A DNA stretch of 64,000 nt from positions 3,938,631 to 4,002,630 of the forward strand of contig NC_051108.1 of the NCBI RefSeq assembly GCF_901709675.1. Direction: 5' to 3'. Position 1 is the stretch's first letter; each line of letters begins with the position of its first letter. This document shows, piece after piece, positions 11,060 to 23,484 of the stretch. The position numbers and the translations under genes are program-made. The notes under the pieces are model-generated. The model made no database searches. It worked only from the letters and a program-made list of their open reading frames with translations, and was not told where the DNA came from. Source of the DNA: Syngnathus acus. Its lineage: Eukaryota; Chordata; Actinopteri; Syngnathiformes; Syngnathidae.

Positions 11060-11333
11060 TACCGTATTTTCCAGACTATAAGACGATGAATCATGAATTA
11101 AAAAGACTATGGATCATTATTTTGTGATTATAAAGTAATTTGTTGCGTCTGAAGTTGAAATAAAAAAGATAAAATGGAGAATGATTTGATTTGGATTCAA
11201 AATCTGACATGATGCATTAATGGTGCGCCTTATCGTCCGGTGCGCCTTGTATAAGGACAAAGTTTTAAAATGGGCCATTCATTGAAGGTGCGCCTTATAG
11301 TCCGGTGCGCCTTATAGTCCGGAAAATACGGTA
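11060..11333 (-). mobile_element. CCGTATTTTCC MITE, subfamily B, deletion derivative
   Basis: It starts TACCGTATTTTCC and ends GGAAAATACGGTA, so the ends are inverted repeats flanked by TA. The right arm carries several GGTGCGCCTTATAG motifs. The interior (from GACTATGGATCATTATTTTG on) is nearly identical to the interior of the copy at 37197-37599. Relative to that copy the left arm has lost most of its length, apparently by deletion between short matching stretches. The strand is an arbitrary convention: + means the TTCAATGAATGG arm is on the left. Confidence 0.85.
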
Positions 11334-13744
11334 ATCAGTTTTTTTTTTGTAGAGGGGGCTACAGTGCCCACAGAAAATCCCATTACTTTGTTATTCCAGT
11401 AGGGCCAAGTAGTATAATGACGGATCAAACTGATGCAGCTGTTGTGAATTAAGATTGCCATGAGCGGCACACATATTATAATTAATTTATTATTTAATTT
11501 TTATGTTCATCTTCAGAACCAGCTTGGGATAGAAACACTGGATGCTTTTATTTTCGGGAGAGGGAAGGCGGAGCTTGCTGTCAACCAAACTTCAATTTCC
11601 ATCTTGACAACTTGAATTTGTAAGATTGCATCCATGCATTTGAACTAATCCCACGGCACTGAAGCAAAATATAAACACCAATACTGGATAATCCCAAAGC
11701 TGCTTGCACGTCCATGAATTTGTCAACATTTTCCATAAACCCTGACTTGAACCAGTCTAGAAACCAGCTGTACAGTTTCAGAATCCATGTTTATCGTCTT
11801 TAACCTCCACCGAGCATGCTTGCTCAACTTCATTTGTCTGTATTTTGCTGAATGGATCCAACTCCCCTTTCCCAGAATCTCCCCAGGCCTGCCTGCTATA
11901 TGGAATCATCCCAACAACAGCAGAGCGCAATGTTTCCAGTACGTTGTGTTTTATTTGGCTTCCACCATTCATAGCAGTGTTTGATATTCTCTGGCCACAA
12001 TTTCCATCTGGACTCATCAAACCCTAAATTAGTGTCTCCATGCACTCACAACATAACGTTGTTAGTTTTGGCCTTTACAAAGGCTACAACCAGTGAGACA
12101 TCAAGGGAATATCTGTTTTATTCACTGGGTTTCTATTTAATCGAAGGTGTCATGTACAATTGCCATGTTCTTAGTACTCGGTTTTTAAATGAATTTGCTC
12201 GTGGCACTTATTTGGCTTTGAGATGATGCTCAATTTTCATTAAAAAAAATCAGCTATTCATTCCATGAAGTACATTCAACACTAGTGCAAAGTTTTGAGC
12301 TAATTTTCACCTGAATTAGTTTGATTACATTCGGGACACAATATTTGAAAATCCTCATTTGGGCACGGTTGCGAGAAGACGAAAGAAAAATAAATAAACG
12401 AATCCATTGTTGAAGGTTAATTTTCTCGCTGACATGCAAGCAACAAAATTAACAATGACAATTCAATCGCGCGTGTTCCTCGGCCACTCGGCTGCCGCTA
12501 AGCCCAAACCACACACATCTGCTGATAAATGTCTCAACACAACTGAGGAAAGTTGGTGCCAAAAGCAGTTTGCACAGCATCCCTTTGACCTTGGCATGAT
12601 TGCCTGCAAGGCACTTTAATTTAATCAGCTTCCCCAAGCTTGAAACTGTGTTCATTGTTAAGGAGGGGCTCCACACATGCACACACGGAGAAAGCACATG
12701 CAGGCGTAGGCGCGCTCCTCCGCATGCTAAAGCAAGGTTAGTGACAGAGCAAACCTCCTGGGACCTGGGCTTCACATCCTCACAAGGGCCAACAGACAGA
12801 AGAGTTTGCCAGGCTTCTCCATCAAACAGACCCGATTCTAATTATGTCATCAATCAGGAATGAGATGATGGGCAGGTGCTCAATTAATGGCCATTGGAAT
12901 GCAGCACAGGGTCTGACAGACAGGGGCATCATGCCATCTTTGTCATCTTAGAGGACACGCATACATAATGTAGTCCAAGAATCCCGCAGGCTGGAGCTCA
13001 GACCAACACATGCTGCCATTGTACGAAACCCGGCTGCGGCTGAATACATTGAAGAATTTGTATTTTTTGTTTTCAAGGTTGTTGCCCCAACAGGAGGGAA
13101 GACTACCGCATGCGGGGGATCTGTTTTTGACACAAAAATGAGAATCGGCTTGGTGCAGTTTGCACAGCATGCTGACAAAATCGAAAGCATGAAGTGAAAA
13201 TCAAATATATGACTGACAACACTTGCAAAAAAAACTAAAATGGTATTTAGGAAAAAAATGTCTGTAGAAAGTTTCACAAAAACTGCAATTGTGAGTCTTC
13301 CGCCATTCCAAAATAATAAGCTTAGCATCAAAGCTAAAACATAACCTTTTTCACTCGTATGTTTGTGCTTTGCCTAGGTAATATATACAGTCCACCCACC
13401 ACTGTTCAAATGCCAGATTTTCAAGACCAAGATCATTTCAAAACATTTTCCACCAATAATTTGACCTTTCTGCATTCACATGTCCGCAGGGGGGGACGTC
13501 GGTCCATAGACCATGTAAATATCATCATCCTCCTGCGTGCAGCAGTTCAAGCAGACCCTTTTGCCGTCGACTCCATGCGAGCCAATTTTTGTGACTGTGT
13601 GGATTGAACGCATGCGGCGCACCAACCACTCAAGAGTTAGAGTAACGAACAAAAACAGAGGACGCCTACTTCAAGCGTTTGTGTCCAGTAATCACATTTT
13701 TATAATTCAGTTTGGATTGAAAATGCTCAGTTATTGCACCAGTT
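11334..13744. other. Intergenic, one possible regulatory patch
   Basis: No gene was recognised. The stretch 12590-12960 is less AT-rich and more complex than its surroundings, and it contains the composite motif listed separately. Around 11350-12240 is possible old repeat DNA without a family assignment. Confidence 0.45.
12845..12895. promoter_or_regulatory. MEIS/PBX-HOX-like composite site and homeodomain core
   Basis: TGTCATCAATCA at 12845-12856 combines a MEIS-like TGTCA with a PBX/HOX-like ATCAATCA. A homeodomain-type CAATTAATGG core lies about 25 bases further on. Short motifs like these also occur by chance, and cross-species conservation cannot be seen here. Confidence 0.2.
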
Positions 13745-13936
13745 TGCTGAATTTGCGGGCATCAGCTTTATCTGTCTAATAAATCCTCCTTTGCACCATT
13801 TCCAAATGGTGTCCCCCAAGGTTCTATTCTCAGCCCAATCCTTTTATCTCTCTATCGCTTCTCATTTAGGTCAATCATTCTAAAATATGACATTTTAACC
13901 AGCTTTTATGTCTGCCTGCACATGAAGACAAATATC
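13745..13936 (+). mobile_element. LINE reverse transcriptase fragment (Rex1/L2-like)
   Basis: One frame reads GVPQGSILSPILLSLYRFSF starting at 13808, followed by RSIILKYDI. This is the characteristic reverse transcriptase segment just before the catalytic YADD box of jockey/CR1/L2/Rex1-type LINEs. The catalytic box itself is missing or unrecognisable, so this is a dead fragment of about 190 bases. Confidence 0.75.
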
Positions 13937-14016
13937 CATAATGGTGATGCATTAGTGCCCTTCTTGACCAGGGTGTCGTTGTTCCTTAGATGAAAAAAAC
14001 TGTAGCTAATTTGGGC

Positions 14017-14350
14017 GACTGAATAAATGAATGAATGAATCTTTATTTTGAACACGATTTAAAGATTAAAAAAACAATAAAAACAACAAAAACAAACAAT
14101 ATACATCACTGTTCGAAAAGGAGTAGGAGAAATCAACCTTGGCTTTCATGTTTTTATTTTTAACCTTGAAAATACAACATATATACATATATTTTTAGTA
14201 TTTTCCAGAATCCTCTGGAAATGTTAAATGAAATCTATTAATAATGCGATTAACATTCACTTTTATAAAATTCCCTGCTCCCCAAAACTATTACTTATCA
14301 ATTCAATATTATTTTACGCAGCCTTGCGATTGTAGAAAACCTATAAATAA
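14017..14350. repeat. Degraded fish interspersed repeat
   Basis: GAATGAATGAATCTTTATTTTGAACACG near 14028 and TTCGAAAAGGAGTAGGAGAA near 14113 match, from memory, a common fish repeat tail. The body is decayed and A-rich. It may belong to the LINE piece just upstream, but the junction is unclear. Confidence 0.45.
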
Positions 14351-16870
14351 AACAAATTAATAACAAACAACAATCACAAAGCCTGTATTAAGTATTAAGG
14401 CTGTAAAAAAAAATTCTCGTCAAGCCATTAAAGCATGCTCAATTTGACTCTAATCAGTGATTTGGATACAAAATGATTCACAGTGGAATTAATGGTATTC
14501 GATCATTGAGCGAGCCACGTGTGAAATGCTAACTGCACCCATTAGCCCCTAAACTGGGCAGGCATGAAATGTACGCCTACACCGAACGGGTCAATGCTAG
14601 CCTCTGCCTCGATGTGCATCGCACAGCAGTATCAGACATTTCGACCGCACCAGCTGATGAATAGGAGGAGCAAAATGCACTTAAACTGAATCATTTGATT
14701 TGTATTGGATGCATTTTTTTTTTCTTGGTGAAGTCACCCTGTGAAGAAGTAGGATTTTTCATTCAGTCAAATCATGAAAATACCACCCAAGATGAATAAT
14801 AACAAAAATACAGCAGAGCAATTTACTGATTTTTTTGAACTATAACAAAGTGAACATTTATGATTGCATCTGAAAAATGTTCACATGCAGATAAAGTTTT
14901 ATTAGAGGTTGAAAATATGTTTTATTTATTCCTGTATTGAATTTATTTGATTGAAATGTTTGTTTTCTTGGCTTCTGTACATATCTAGACAATCTGACTT
15001 TTTTTTTTTAATGTTTTGTCAGTCAGCATGTTTGACTTTAGACTTGTTAACTTCTACATAATAGCTTGAAAAGATTGGCCTTTACTTATAGCCAAGTGTT
15101 GACAGATTCCACCTTTTAAACCACATCAGCATTCAAGCATACACTGACTATCATTCTGCACATGAATAAACACATTCTTGTCAATTCTTAACTTTTTTTT
15201 TCTTATATCTATTCAATCTGACAACATATGAATTGTTTAAAAGGTTAAAATGTCCTTTTCTCGTGGCTACAACATCACACTGCACCACAAGTTGACTTCC
15301 GAGGTCCTCATCTATCAGTATGACCGATCACTCGGGTCTGTGCTGAATTAGCACGGACTATTGATGCACGGCATTGACTGATATTGATCAAAACATCCCA
15401 TTTTAGGCATCAATGCCTTGTAGAAATACTTAAATGCTCAATGAGATTGATCATTGTTGTTGTACTCTTTAGAGATAGTTGCATGTTAAAAAAAAAGCTC
15501 ATTTCTTTTCATCTTGCACATAAAATTTGTGTTTTTCATCACAGGGATATTTTTTGCCAGAAATATTATTCGTGTAACTCTTCTGCTAAAACATCGTTGC
15601 AATACTTGGCACAGACTTGTTGGCAAGAATCTGTATTATATCAAACTGTATGAAGGGCACCTTTATTAAAGGGACTCTTTCATCACATTTCAAACACATT
15701 CATCACATTTATTCGGATTAACAAAAACAGTTGCTAAACTGAGATCTGACCTGATAACTTTCTTCATAAATCAAAAATATTATGTTTCCACTATCAGCTG
15801 TTGTCATTTCATAGGCGATAACAATATAAAATTTGAATTTGTTACTGCTGAGTCATCCTCCACACATTTGTCTTTTTTTTGTTTTTTCATTAAATCTGAA
15901 AAAAATGGGAGTTTAGAGCGAAAGGAACGTTACCCCGCAGAGGCTAATGAAGGTTGACTGGGTGAAAGAGCAGAATGGCGCCAGGGAGTTTGCCTGGCCT
16001 CATCCCCTCTAGGGAATCACAAAAGACCCGCGAGTAGAAGAGATCATGGCCCTGCCAATCCCTGATACCCTTTGAAAAGGACACATATTGTCTGGCCTGT
16101 GCTCTGAGGTCTGAAAATAAGCATTCCACGGGGCAATTTGAGCTGTTGTGCTGGAGAAAAAAAGGATCTGAGGATGCTCGGTTGACACTAGCAGATTATG
16201 AAAAGCCACCAGCTGTGAAAGCTGCTGTCATCTGTATGGATCCATTCAAGTGCTTACTCCAGTTTTATGGTGAATCATATGTTACTGGAAATTGCTTTTG
16301 GGTCGGCTGGAGGGTTTTCACTATTTTAGTAGAAAAAATAAACATGTTATGAACTGCGGTTTTTGTTGTTTGAATTGTATTTGGTTTTGTCTTCAGTTGT
16401 TTGGTTCATGTGTTACTTTTTTTATTTACCTGTGCTCAAGTGTCGTCCAATCAGAATCGCCGCCATCTTGTCCAGGTGATCCTCATTGGCGCATTATTTA
16501 GTTCTTTGGTTTCTGTTTTCATTGGTTTGGTTGTTTCATTGTGTTTGCTGCTTCTGTTGATGATGTTTTTCTTAGTCATTTTTTATTTCCATTTGCATTT
16601 AAGCCCCTGATCAGTTTTTGATTTGTTACTTTAAATGTCTTCTCTGGGATTTATTAGTTTATGATGCATCTCAGCCCCTTGGTGCTATTTTGTTCTTTAG
16701 AAAAGAGGATTTTTATCGACGATCAATTAATTCAGGTCAAGACGCTCGTCCCGGTCACGTAACATGTTTCCCCAGTCGAGCCTGCAAAGCTACGGAGCAG
16801 ATACTTAATGGTGAGTTATATTTTTATGCAGTTTTTATTATAAATGTATTATTTATTTATTTACTTATAT
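14351..16870. other. Intergenic, no gene seen
   Basis: Mostly unique AT-rich DNA. The stretch 15930-16160 is more GC-balanced and could be a conserved noncoding element, but nothing in a single sequence proves that. Confidence 0.45.
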
Positions 16871-16949
16871 AAAGGCCGGTCTGTGAAAATATTGTCTGAC
16901 ATGTAACCGGTCCGTGGTGCAAAAAAATTACTTTTTTGAGCACTCCTGC
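16871..16949 (+). mobile_element. hAT-type element end, decayed
   Basis: GGCCGGTCTGTGAAAATATT and ATGTAACCGGTCCGTGGTGC followed by A residues resemble the 3' end of a widespread fish hAT-like repeat containing ACCGGTCCGTGG. The matching 5' end was not found. Confidence 0.45.
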
Positions 16950-17025
16950 ATTGCCCACTTGCTTCCTTGCTTTTGGGTCTTTCAGTTTTTGCCAAAATGG
17001 TGGCGAAGGTCCATGACTGGTTGGT

Positions 17026-17108
17026 TCTTGCCTTCTTGCCTAAAGTTAGCTGGGATTAGCTCCAGCTCACCAGCAACCCCTAAACTGTATAGAAAATGGA
17101 TCAATGGA
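17026..17108 (+). mobile_element. SINE 3' fragment
   Basis: TTAGCTGGGATTAGCTCCAG, then CACCAGCAACCCC and AGAAAATGGATCAATGGA, correspond in order to the 3' half of the intact SINE at 23091-23452 (GGCTGGGATAGGCTCCAG and GAAAATGGATGGATGG). The 5' tRNA-like half is absent. Confidence 0.7.
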
Positions 17109-17739
17109 TCTCAAAATATTCATCAGTAAAAAGCTGATTTATTGCAAATCCAAAGTATATCTCCATATTATCATAATAATATGAAGATTTGTATTGCACA
17201 TAAGATTAAAAATGGGCCTGTAATAGTATTGTGCAACTATTGTTCACTCTTGGATTCACTGATAGTTCCCAAAAGCAAAGTGGTCATTTGGAGGCAGAAC
17301 GACACCTTGTTAGTTGCCAATGTTGCAAAATGAACATGGCCCAAGCTAGCCATCTGGACCAAGTGTAAGCACATAGCGAGAGATGATTGCAATAATCATG
17401 CAAAACGTGTTGCAATCAGTGCGGGTAGAGAACTCGAAAGGTTGACCGAAAACATTTTCAGGGTATAACAGCTGGTGTTTTTTTTTTTTTAATGCTGTTG
17501 CTGAAATAATAATGGAAGTTGATACCCGCTGCAGGCACCACTCATATCCCTCAAGTGGGTATTTTCACAGGCAGTCTTAAACTACATGGATTATTGCAAG
17601 TGTTAGAGGAAATATTCAAGGTCAACTTGAGATATCCCAGCTGGTAAACACCTTTTAAGGACTGTTTTAACACAATTTGTGCAATTGATTATCTTTAACA
17701 TGCATGCTGAGAATTATCAACCAAAATGAAAGTGTAGGT

Positions 17740-18052
17740 CACAGGTGTCAAACTCAAGGCCCGGGGGCCAGATACGGCCCGCCAGATCATTTTATGTGGC
17801 CCGCGAAGACAAATTGTGCATCAAATTCATGTGTCATTACTAGAATTGCAAATTATCTTCACTTTTAATGTATATTTTTTTAAATATTTGACCAGTTATC
17901 ACTCATCTGATTTGAAAATGAGTTATTTGTAAGTTTGTTTTGTAGCTTTTACTGTATATAATATGAGGTGCTCATACATTTATCATAATGGCCCTCCGAA
18001 AGAAGCTATGACTACAATGCGGCCCGCGAAAAAAATGAGTTTGACACCCCTG
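17740..18052. mobile_element. Nonautonomous hAT element with 8-bp target duplication
   Basis: The left end CACAGGTGTCAAACTC and right end GAGTTTGACACCCCTG are imperfect inverted repeats of 16 bp. The element is flanked by perfect 8-bp direct repeats GTGTAGGT (17732-17739 and 18053-18060), the duplication length of the hAT superfamily. Just inside each end is GGCCCGCC or GGCCCGCG. At 313 bp it has no transposase frame. Confidence 0.9.
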
Positions 18053-18060
18053 GTGTAGGT

Positions 18061-19076
18061 TTATGAGTTTACCTCTCCGTGTTCTCCTTTCCCATTCTCT
18101 GCCATATCGGGCTATGGATCCACAAAGCCTGCCACTTGGATGAGCCTATTCCAAGTGAGTGATATTGCTCCATAGATTTTAAGCAAGTGACAGAAACAGC
18201 AATATAGTACTGAACAAAGAAGCATTAAGGCAAGGATAAACTTCTGCGAGAAGGACATAAATCAGCATGGCCGTGATTTTAAAGCAAGCTTAGAACTGTG
18301 ATGGCAACTCTTAATCAATAAGAACCTCATTAGGAAATCTTTCTGTTACACCGGTTCAACTTTTAAACTATCAGGGGGATCTGCTTTGAAAGTACTTTTA
18401 ACTTTATCTATGCCAGCTGACTTCGAAGTATTCGCCGGAAATTGTTGCCATTGCGGCAGACAGGTCAGCTCTGTAAACGATGACATAAAACATTTCAGTG
18501 TTTTTTTCACTGATTATGTTGTCTTCGGTTTATTTAAGAGTCACGAATTACATATTTCAACAACCCTAAAACCAGATGTGAATATAACTTCAGAGGCAAC
18601 ATCTGCACTTATCTTAAAGTCCCTGTCGTGCGGTAGATTAAGAAAACACTTAACGTCCGGGAATGCCTTAACATGCTTTCGGGATTCGAGTCCATCTCGG
18701 TGCACCCCTCCTGTCAGTTCACATGTTTTTGCTTACCGTGTGTTCTACTCATGTATTCCAGGTAGCCGACTTTGACCCCTCAGCGGCCGTAACTCGACAA
18801 ATCATAAGGTAGTCTGCTGAAAACATGCGGTTATCTTAACATTGAACAAGATTTTGCTTTTAACTTAAAAGGCTTGACTCCGAATATGAATCATATTAAG
18901 ATGGCCCACAAGAAAGTTCACTTGTTTGTGCTGTTTTGTACAAAGTTGAGTCAAATGGGTTATTTTTGACCCAAATATTTTTATAGTCAATGCCATGAGC
19001 TGACGTTATAGTATTTGTGTTTTACTGGCCTCCTCACACCCACTAAAGGACTGAAAAGTGAGGTTATCAGTTACAG
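18061..19076. other. Intergenic, no gene seen
   Basis: A 129-codon frame at 18386-18775 has no recognisable domain. No repeats were recognised. Confidence 0.45.
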
Positions 19077-19305
19077 TACTGTATTTTCCGCACTATAAGG
19101 CGCACCTTCAATGAATGGCCCATTTTAAAACTTTGGCCATATGTAAGATATATACATTTGGCCCACGGGCCGGACTTTGGACACGCCTGCTGTAGTGGCT
19201 CAATATCGGTCCATATATAAGGCGCACCTGATTATAAGGCGCATTGTCGGCTTTTAAGAAAATTTGAGGTTTTTAGGTGCGCCTTATAATGTGGAAAAAA
19301 CGGTA
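19077..19305 (+). mobile_element. CCGTATTTTCC MITE, subfamily A
   Basis: The ends are CTGTATTTTCCGC and GTGGAAAAAACGG (both slightly mutated), flanked by TA. The left arm reads TTCAATGAATGGCCC after the first subterminal motif. The centre holds GGCCCACGGGCCGGACTTTG, and the right arm is GAGGTTTTTAGGTGCGCC. The interior has no ORF. Confidence 0.88.
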
Positions 19306-22087
19306 ATCAAATACACAATAAAACCCCGCAAAAATAATTCCTATACGGTTCCTGAGACAGACAAGATTTGATTCCACAAATTAGGAGTGTGGAAAGGTCG
19401 CGGCAGGTTTTATATATGGGAACACTGAATATCATTATATTGTGCAAGCGGCCATATTGTTGTGGCTGGTTAGTGTCTATTCAAGTTTTTTTTTTTCCAT
19501 TATCTTACCAACCGTCATCGTGTATTTCAGCATGTTTGTATCCATATTTCCACTTGTAAGCTGATTACAGACTTCAGAATACACCAAAGGCGTTTAGCCG
19601 CATGTCAAATGGGAAAAAGACTTAATCTAAAAGCATACAATGCCGCCGCCCACTCATTTCCGACTGCCTGTAAAGAAAGGTCTTACGTTGGAGCAATAAA
19701 TCATTCAGTGTCACACAATGTAATTGGCTATGTGATGCAATGAAGCATACTTGAGTATCTGATGGCCAGAGGGCTACTTCTTAAAGACGGCTCTCACTTT
19801 GCTTCCCACCACATCATAATTACTCTGTTTCCCTGCTGGCTTGTAGTCCATCTTCATAGAAATCCATTTTTTATAGGAAGTGTAGGGTCTTACACACACG
19901 CACACGCAATTAATCTCAGTAGCAGACCTTTCACAGTCATTTTTCACAAGCGTTTGTATTTGTGCATTTATTACATAACGTGCAGCTCGTGAAACATGGG
20001 CGATTGAATGTAACATTAATTGACAGTAATTCATTATATATTAAAAAAAAAAAAAAGCTTTAGACAGTCAGATTTGATCTCAAATTTAATAGCGAGCAAT
20101 AAATTCTTCTGTGAATGCTTTTATTATATAATGTACCATAGTTTGTCTACTGGTCCCAAAGATCACATTGAGACATCTGCACTTGATAGCATGTGATATT
20201 TAAAGACTGGGAATTGTATAATCTTCATGAATAAAAGATTGCACAATTAAAACCTTATGAAAACTGCAGTTTACATATGTAGTGATATCGTTTGAAATGG
20301 TAACACAGGGCCAAGTTTCAGTTTGATCATTTATTTGGAACTGGGAATTCACATGCCTATTGCGCAATCTTTTTTTTTTTCCATTGGTAGTGTAATTGTC
20401 GTTTAAATGATTCCACTTGGGTTTGTGTATATCTGGACCTCGCAGTCATTTAAAGTTATATTCACAGTTTAGTATGTAGCAGTCATAAAAAAAAATATGT
20501 TTGATCGTGGAAACATGCCTCATTTTCACAAAATAAACATGTGCACATTAGGATGAAGGTTCCTGATTTAGAGAGGCATGAAATTTAATCTGCATGTTGT
20601 GAAAGATTAAAAAGCTACAGAATGATGCAAAAGAAGTGCAAACTGTTGCTCTGCATTGCAAAACCCAATGGTGAACGTCTTAAATTAAGAGTTTGGAATT
20701 CTTCTCAATTTAAATAAAACATTTGGGTTAAATAGTCATTTGACATATATTTCAGAAAAAATCTTAAATGTTCCATGACCCCTTTTTTTTTGTATCTCTA
20801 TTATTCTAGCAGTTCTTTCTCATTCATCTTCCCGCCTCATCTCAACTCAAATATGGAAACCGAAATTCCAGTGTTACTATGATACATACCATACCTCTAG
20901 AAATAAGATCATTATTTATATGTTTTAAACCAAGATGTTGGTTCACGCCTAGTATCTTCCTATTGACATGTTGACAAGGTTAAATTGTAATTTTCATTGG
21001 AGGGCATCTGTGAGAGCCACTCTGAGGTTTAGTGGCAGTTTGAAAAGCAGCACTACTAAACATTGAGTGTTTGGTCTCATGCATAATGGATTTCATGGTA
21101 CAGAGCTGCACACTATCAGATTTATCATAGTAAACCGAGCTCCGCAGCAGGAATACTGACGGAAATTTTGCATTTAAATGTGAGTGCCCGAGCTGATGCC
21201 TTGTTTTTATGGACATATTTGGAGAAAGGCGAATTCAAATGAAGCCATTCTGAGGGCACAAAACATGGCCCAGGAATTGTTTGTCAACTATGGGCAGAAA
21301 TTATTTTGTGGTAACCCAAAGTCATTTTCTTTATGCTTTTTTTTTGCAAACTAAAAATACCCTTGCAAATTAAAAATAAAATCCATCAAATTTATATTGA
21401 TCAAGTTTCTGATATAGCAATACAACTTCTATTTTTGGGCTAAAACAGTAAATTATTTTTGTCCGACTTTAAAATATACATTTTTGACATTTATAGTTTG
21501 CGAGTTGTTCACTCCAAAAAATTACTCTGTTTTTACTCATATCTTGCCATTACAATGCCCAAATGATTTAAATGTATTCATTTTTCAATTTATTTAAATT
21601 ATATTACTTTTTTCAGACTTCCCAAAAGTTGGATTAGCCACAGTTAATTCAAAAATTGCAATCCCTTTAATATAGAAGGGTGTGTCAGACTTGTGGAAAA
21701 ATGTGATCCACCATCTAAAATTCATAGAAAATTCTTAAAAAATCAGGATGAATGAACTGAATAATATTCTTAAAATGTATTTTCGTAGTAGCAGCAACAG
21801 ATCACATTGAAAAACTAGATTTGTGTTTTTGTTGTTCTTAGTGTGACTTTCAACTTCACAAAAGTGAAATTCTGACTGTCTTTATTTTTAATTTGCAAAA
21901 ACATGCCAAATGTGTCCTATTTCTGAACCCTGATTGCATGCAATTGGGACAATATTTGTCTTCAAATATCATGGCTCTCTCTGGAAATGCCCTCTGGCTG
22001 AATGTTGCTGGCCAGCTGTCCCGCTGCCTCTTCTCAACATCAGTGAACAACATCTGCTTTGTTGACCTCTGCAACAGGACTCACTCT
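19306..22087. other. Intergenic, no gene seen
   Basis: AT-rich unique DNA with a few A or T runs (for example 20041-20056 and 20371-20380). No transposon was recognised. Confidence 0.5.
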
Positions 22088-22090
22088 GTA

Positions 22091-22134
<44 letters not shown>
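22088..22134. repeat. (TG)n microsatellite
   Basis: About 46 bases of TG, starting with TGTATG and interrupted near the end by a GGG. Confidence 0.95.
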
Positions 22135-22138
<4 letters not shown>

Positions 22139-22377
22139 TCAGAGAGAAGCACAAAATATCAACTAATCCCATATATGGGCTTCCTCTTGTTATGCAAGCG
22201 TGCATCTGAATAGTAAAAGACCTCACACAGCCCTGCCAAACCTGCAGATGTAAGAAAATATTAACTCTGTGTAAATTGGAATTTCATTTTACCCAATATT
22301 CCGTTTGCATTCACGATTCCATATCTTTAAATTTCCCTCCGGCCTTAAATATTGTCATAAAAAAAAGAGGATGGGGT

Positions 22378-22640
22378 AAAAAATGCACGCAAGGAATGCA
22401 GGAACTGTGCAACGGATAGAGCGATAAGTGGCATTTGTGTTTTCCCCTCCCGTGGCTAATTATGCTATTTATACCTTGGAAATGGAGGAGATGCTCTGAG
22501 CCGGTGCACCAAGATTAGTATTCTCACTAACATTGTTTATCCTCCCGAAAGTGATAACAGCACACACCTCGCTGTAGGCATGATAGATCTGTCTGTGTTA
22601 CACGGCCTGATTGTTCCGGGGCTATTTGCAGTAACATAAC
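22378..22640. other. Complex, GC-balanced intergenic patch
   Basis: This block lacks the A/T runs of its surroundings and contains homeodomain-like cores (CTAATTATG near 22456) and GATAA sites. It could be a noncoding regulatory element. That is inference only, and no conservation can be seen. Confidence 0.15.
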
Positions 22641-22782
22641 TGACGGCATTTTTGAAAAGTGTGCTATTTTCAATATCAGAACTTCTATTTAGGATTGGAA
22701 CATCATCTTGCTATTGTGGAAGCAATCTCTGTGAGGTCTGTATGTAAATGTGTTTTAGAAGTGTTATGAGTCATGTCCACTT

Positions 22783-22857
22783 TTAACTCATTCATTGCCA
22801 GCCTAGTGTAAAGTGATGTTTGACATCTATTCTCGTCAACGGCAGGAAGTAGGTTAA
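22783..22857. mobile_element. TTAA-flanked degenerate mini-palindrome
   Basis: TTAACTCATTCATTGCC on the left and GGCAGGAAGTAGGTTAA on the right are imperfect inverted repeats, with TTAA at both outer edges. This resembles short fish repeats containing TTAACTCATTCA, and TTAA duplication is typical of piggyBac-type targets. The copy is small and diverged. Confidence 0.4.
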
Positions 22858-23484
22858 AATACATAAAGAGCAAAAATATTGCTTTTGTCGTTAAAATTAA
22901 TTGGAATTAAATTCACTGAGATAAATGTTGTTGTTTTTTCAATTGTTTTGTTTTCAGACATGTATTGAATTTTTGTTAAAATACATAAACAGCAAAACTA
23001 TTGCTTTTGTCGTTCAAATTAATTTGAATTAAATTCGCTGCGATAAATGTTTTTTTTTTTGTTTTTTTTTTACAATTGTTTTGTTTCCAGGCGGCTCGGT
23101 GGCGCACTGGGTAGCACGTCCGCCTCACAGTTAGGAGGGTGCGGGTTCGATTCCACCTCCGGCCCTCCCTGTGTGGAGTTTGCATGTTCTCCCCGGGCCC
23201 GCGTGGGTTTTCTCCGGGCACTCCGGTTTCCTCCCACATCCCAAAAACATGCTTGGTAGGCCGATTGAAGACTCCAAATTGTCCCTAGGTTTGAGTGTGA
23301 GTGCAAATGGTTGTTTGTCTCTGTGTGCCCTGCGATTGGCTGGCAACCGGTTCAGGGTGTCCTCCGCCTACTGCCCGATGACGGCTGGGATAGGCTCCAG
23401 CACACCCGCGACCCCCGTGGGGACTAAGCGGTTCAGAAAATGGATGGATGGATGTTTTGTTTCCAGACGTGTATTGAATTTTGG
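22853..23484 (+). repeat. 122-bp tandem duplication, second copy split by a SINE
   Basis: Unit 1 (22853-22974) starts GTTAAAATACATAAAGAGC. Unit 2 starts at 22975 with GTTAAAATACATAAACAGC, runs to 23090, is interrupted by the SINE, and resumes at 23467 (ACGTGTATTGAATTTT). Unit 1 shows the same junction uninterrupted, so the duplication came before the SINE. Confidence 0.85.
23091..23452 (+). mobile_element. Full-length tRNA-derived SINE
   Basis: The tRNA-related head (GCGGCTCGGTGGCGCACTGG) contains an A-box-like stretch at about 23100-23115 and a B box GGTTCGATTCC at 23144-23154, which form an RNA polymerase III promoter. The body includes the conserved GTGTGGAGTTTGCATGTTCT and GGGATAGGCTCCAG blocks, and the tail is (ATGG)n. 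A perfect 14-bp target-site duplication TGTTTTGTTTCCAG flanks it (23077-23090 and 23453-23466). The family is widespread in fish genomes and depends on a LINE for movement. Confidence 0.93.

Noticed and set aside
11778-12240. Possible Tc1-like transposase (a minus-strand FDESRW string)
   Set aside because: Only one short string resembles the DES motif. The flanking frame has no other Tc1 features, so it is not called.
18655-18710. tRNA-like B box (ATTCGAGTCC)
   Set aside because: No cloverleaf could be built around it and no matching A box lies at the right distance.
18386-18775. 129-codon + frame
   Set aside because: No recognisable domain, splice partner or favourable start context. Length alone is weak evidence in 64 kb.
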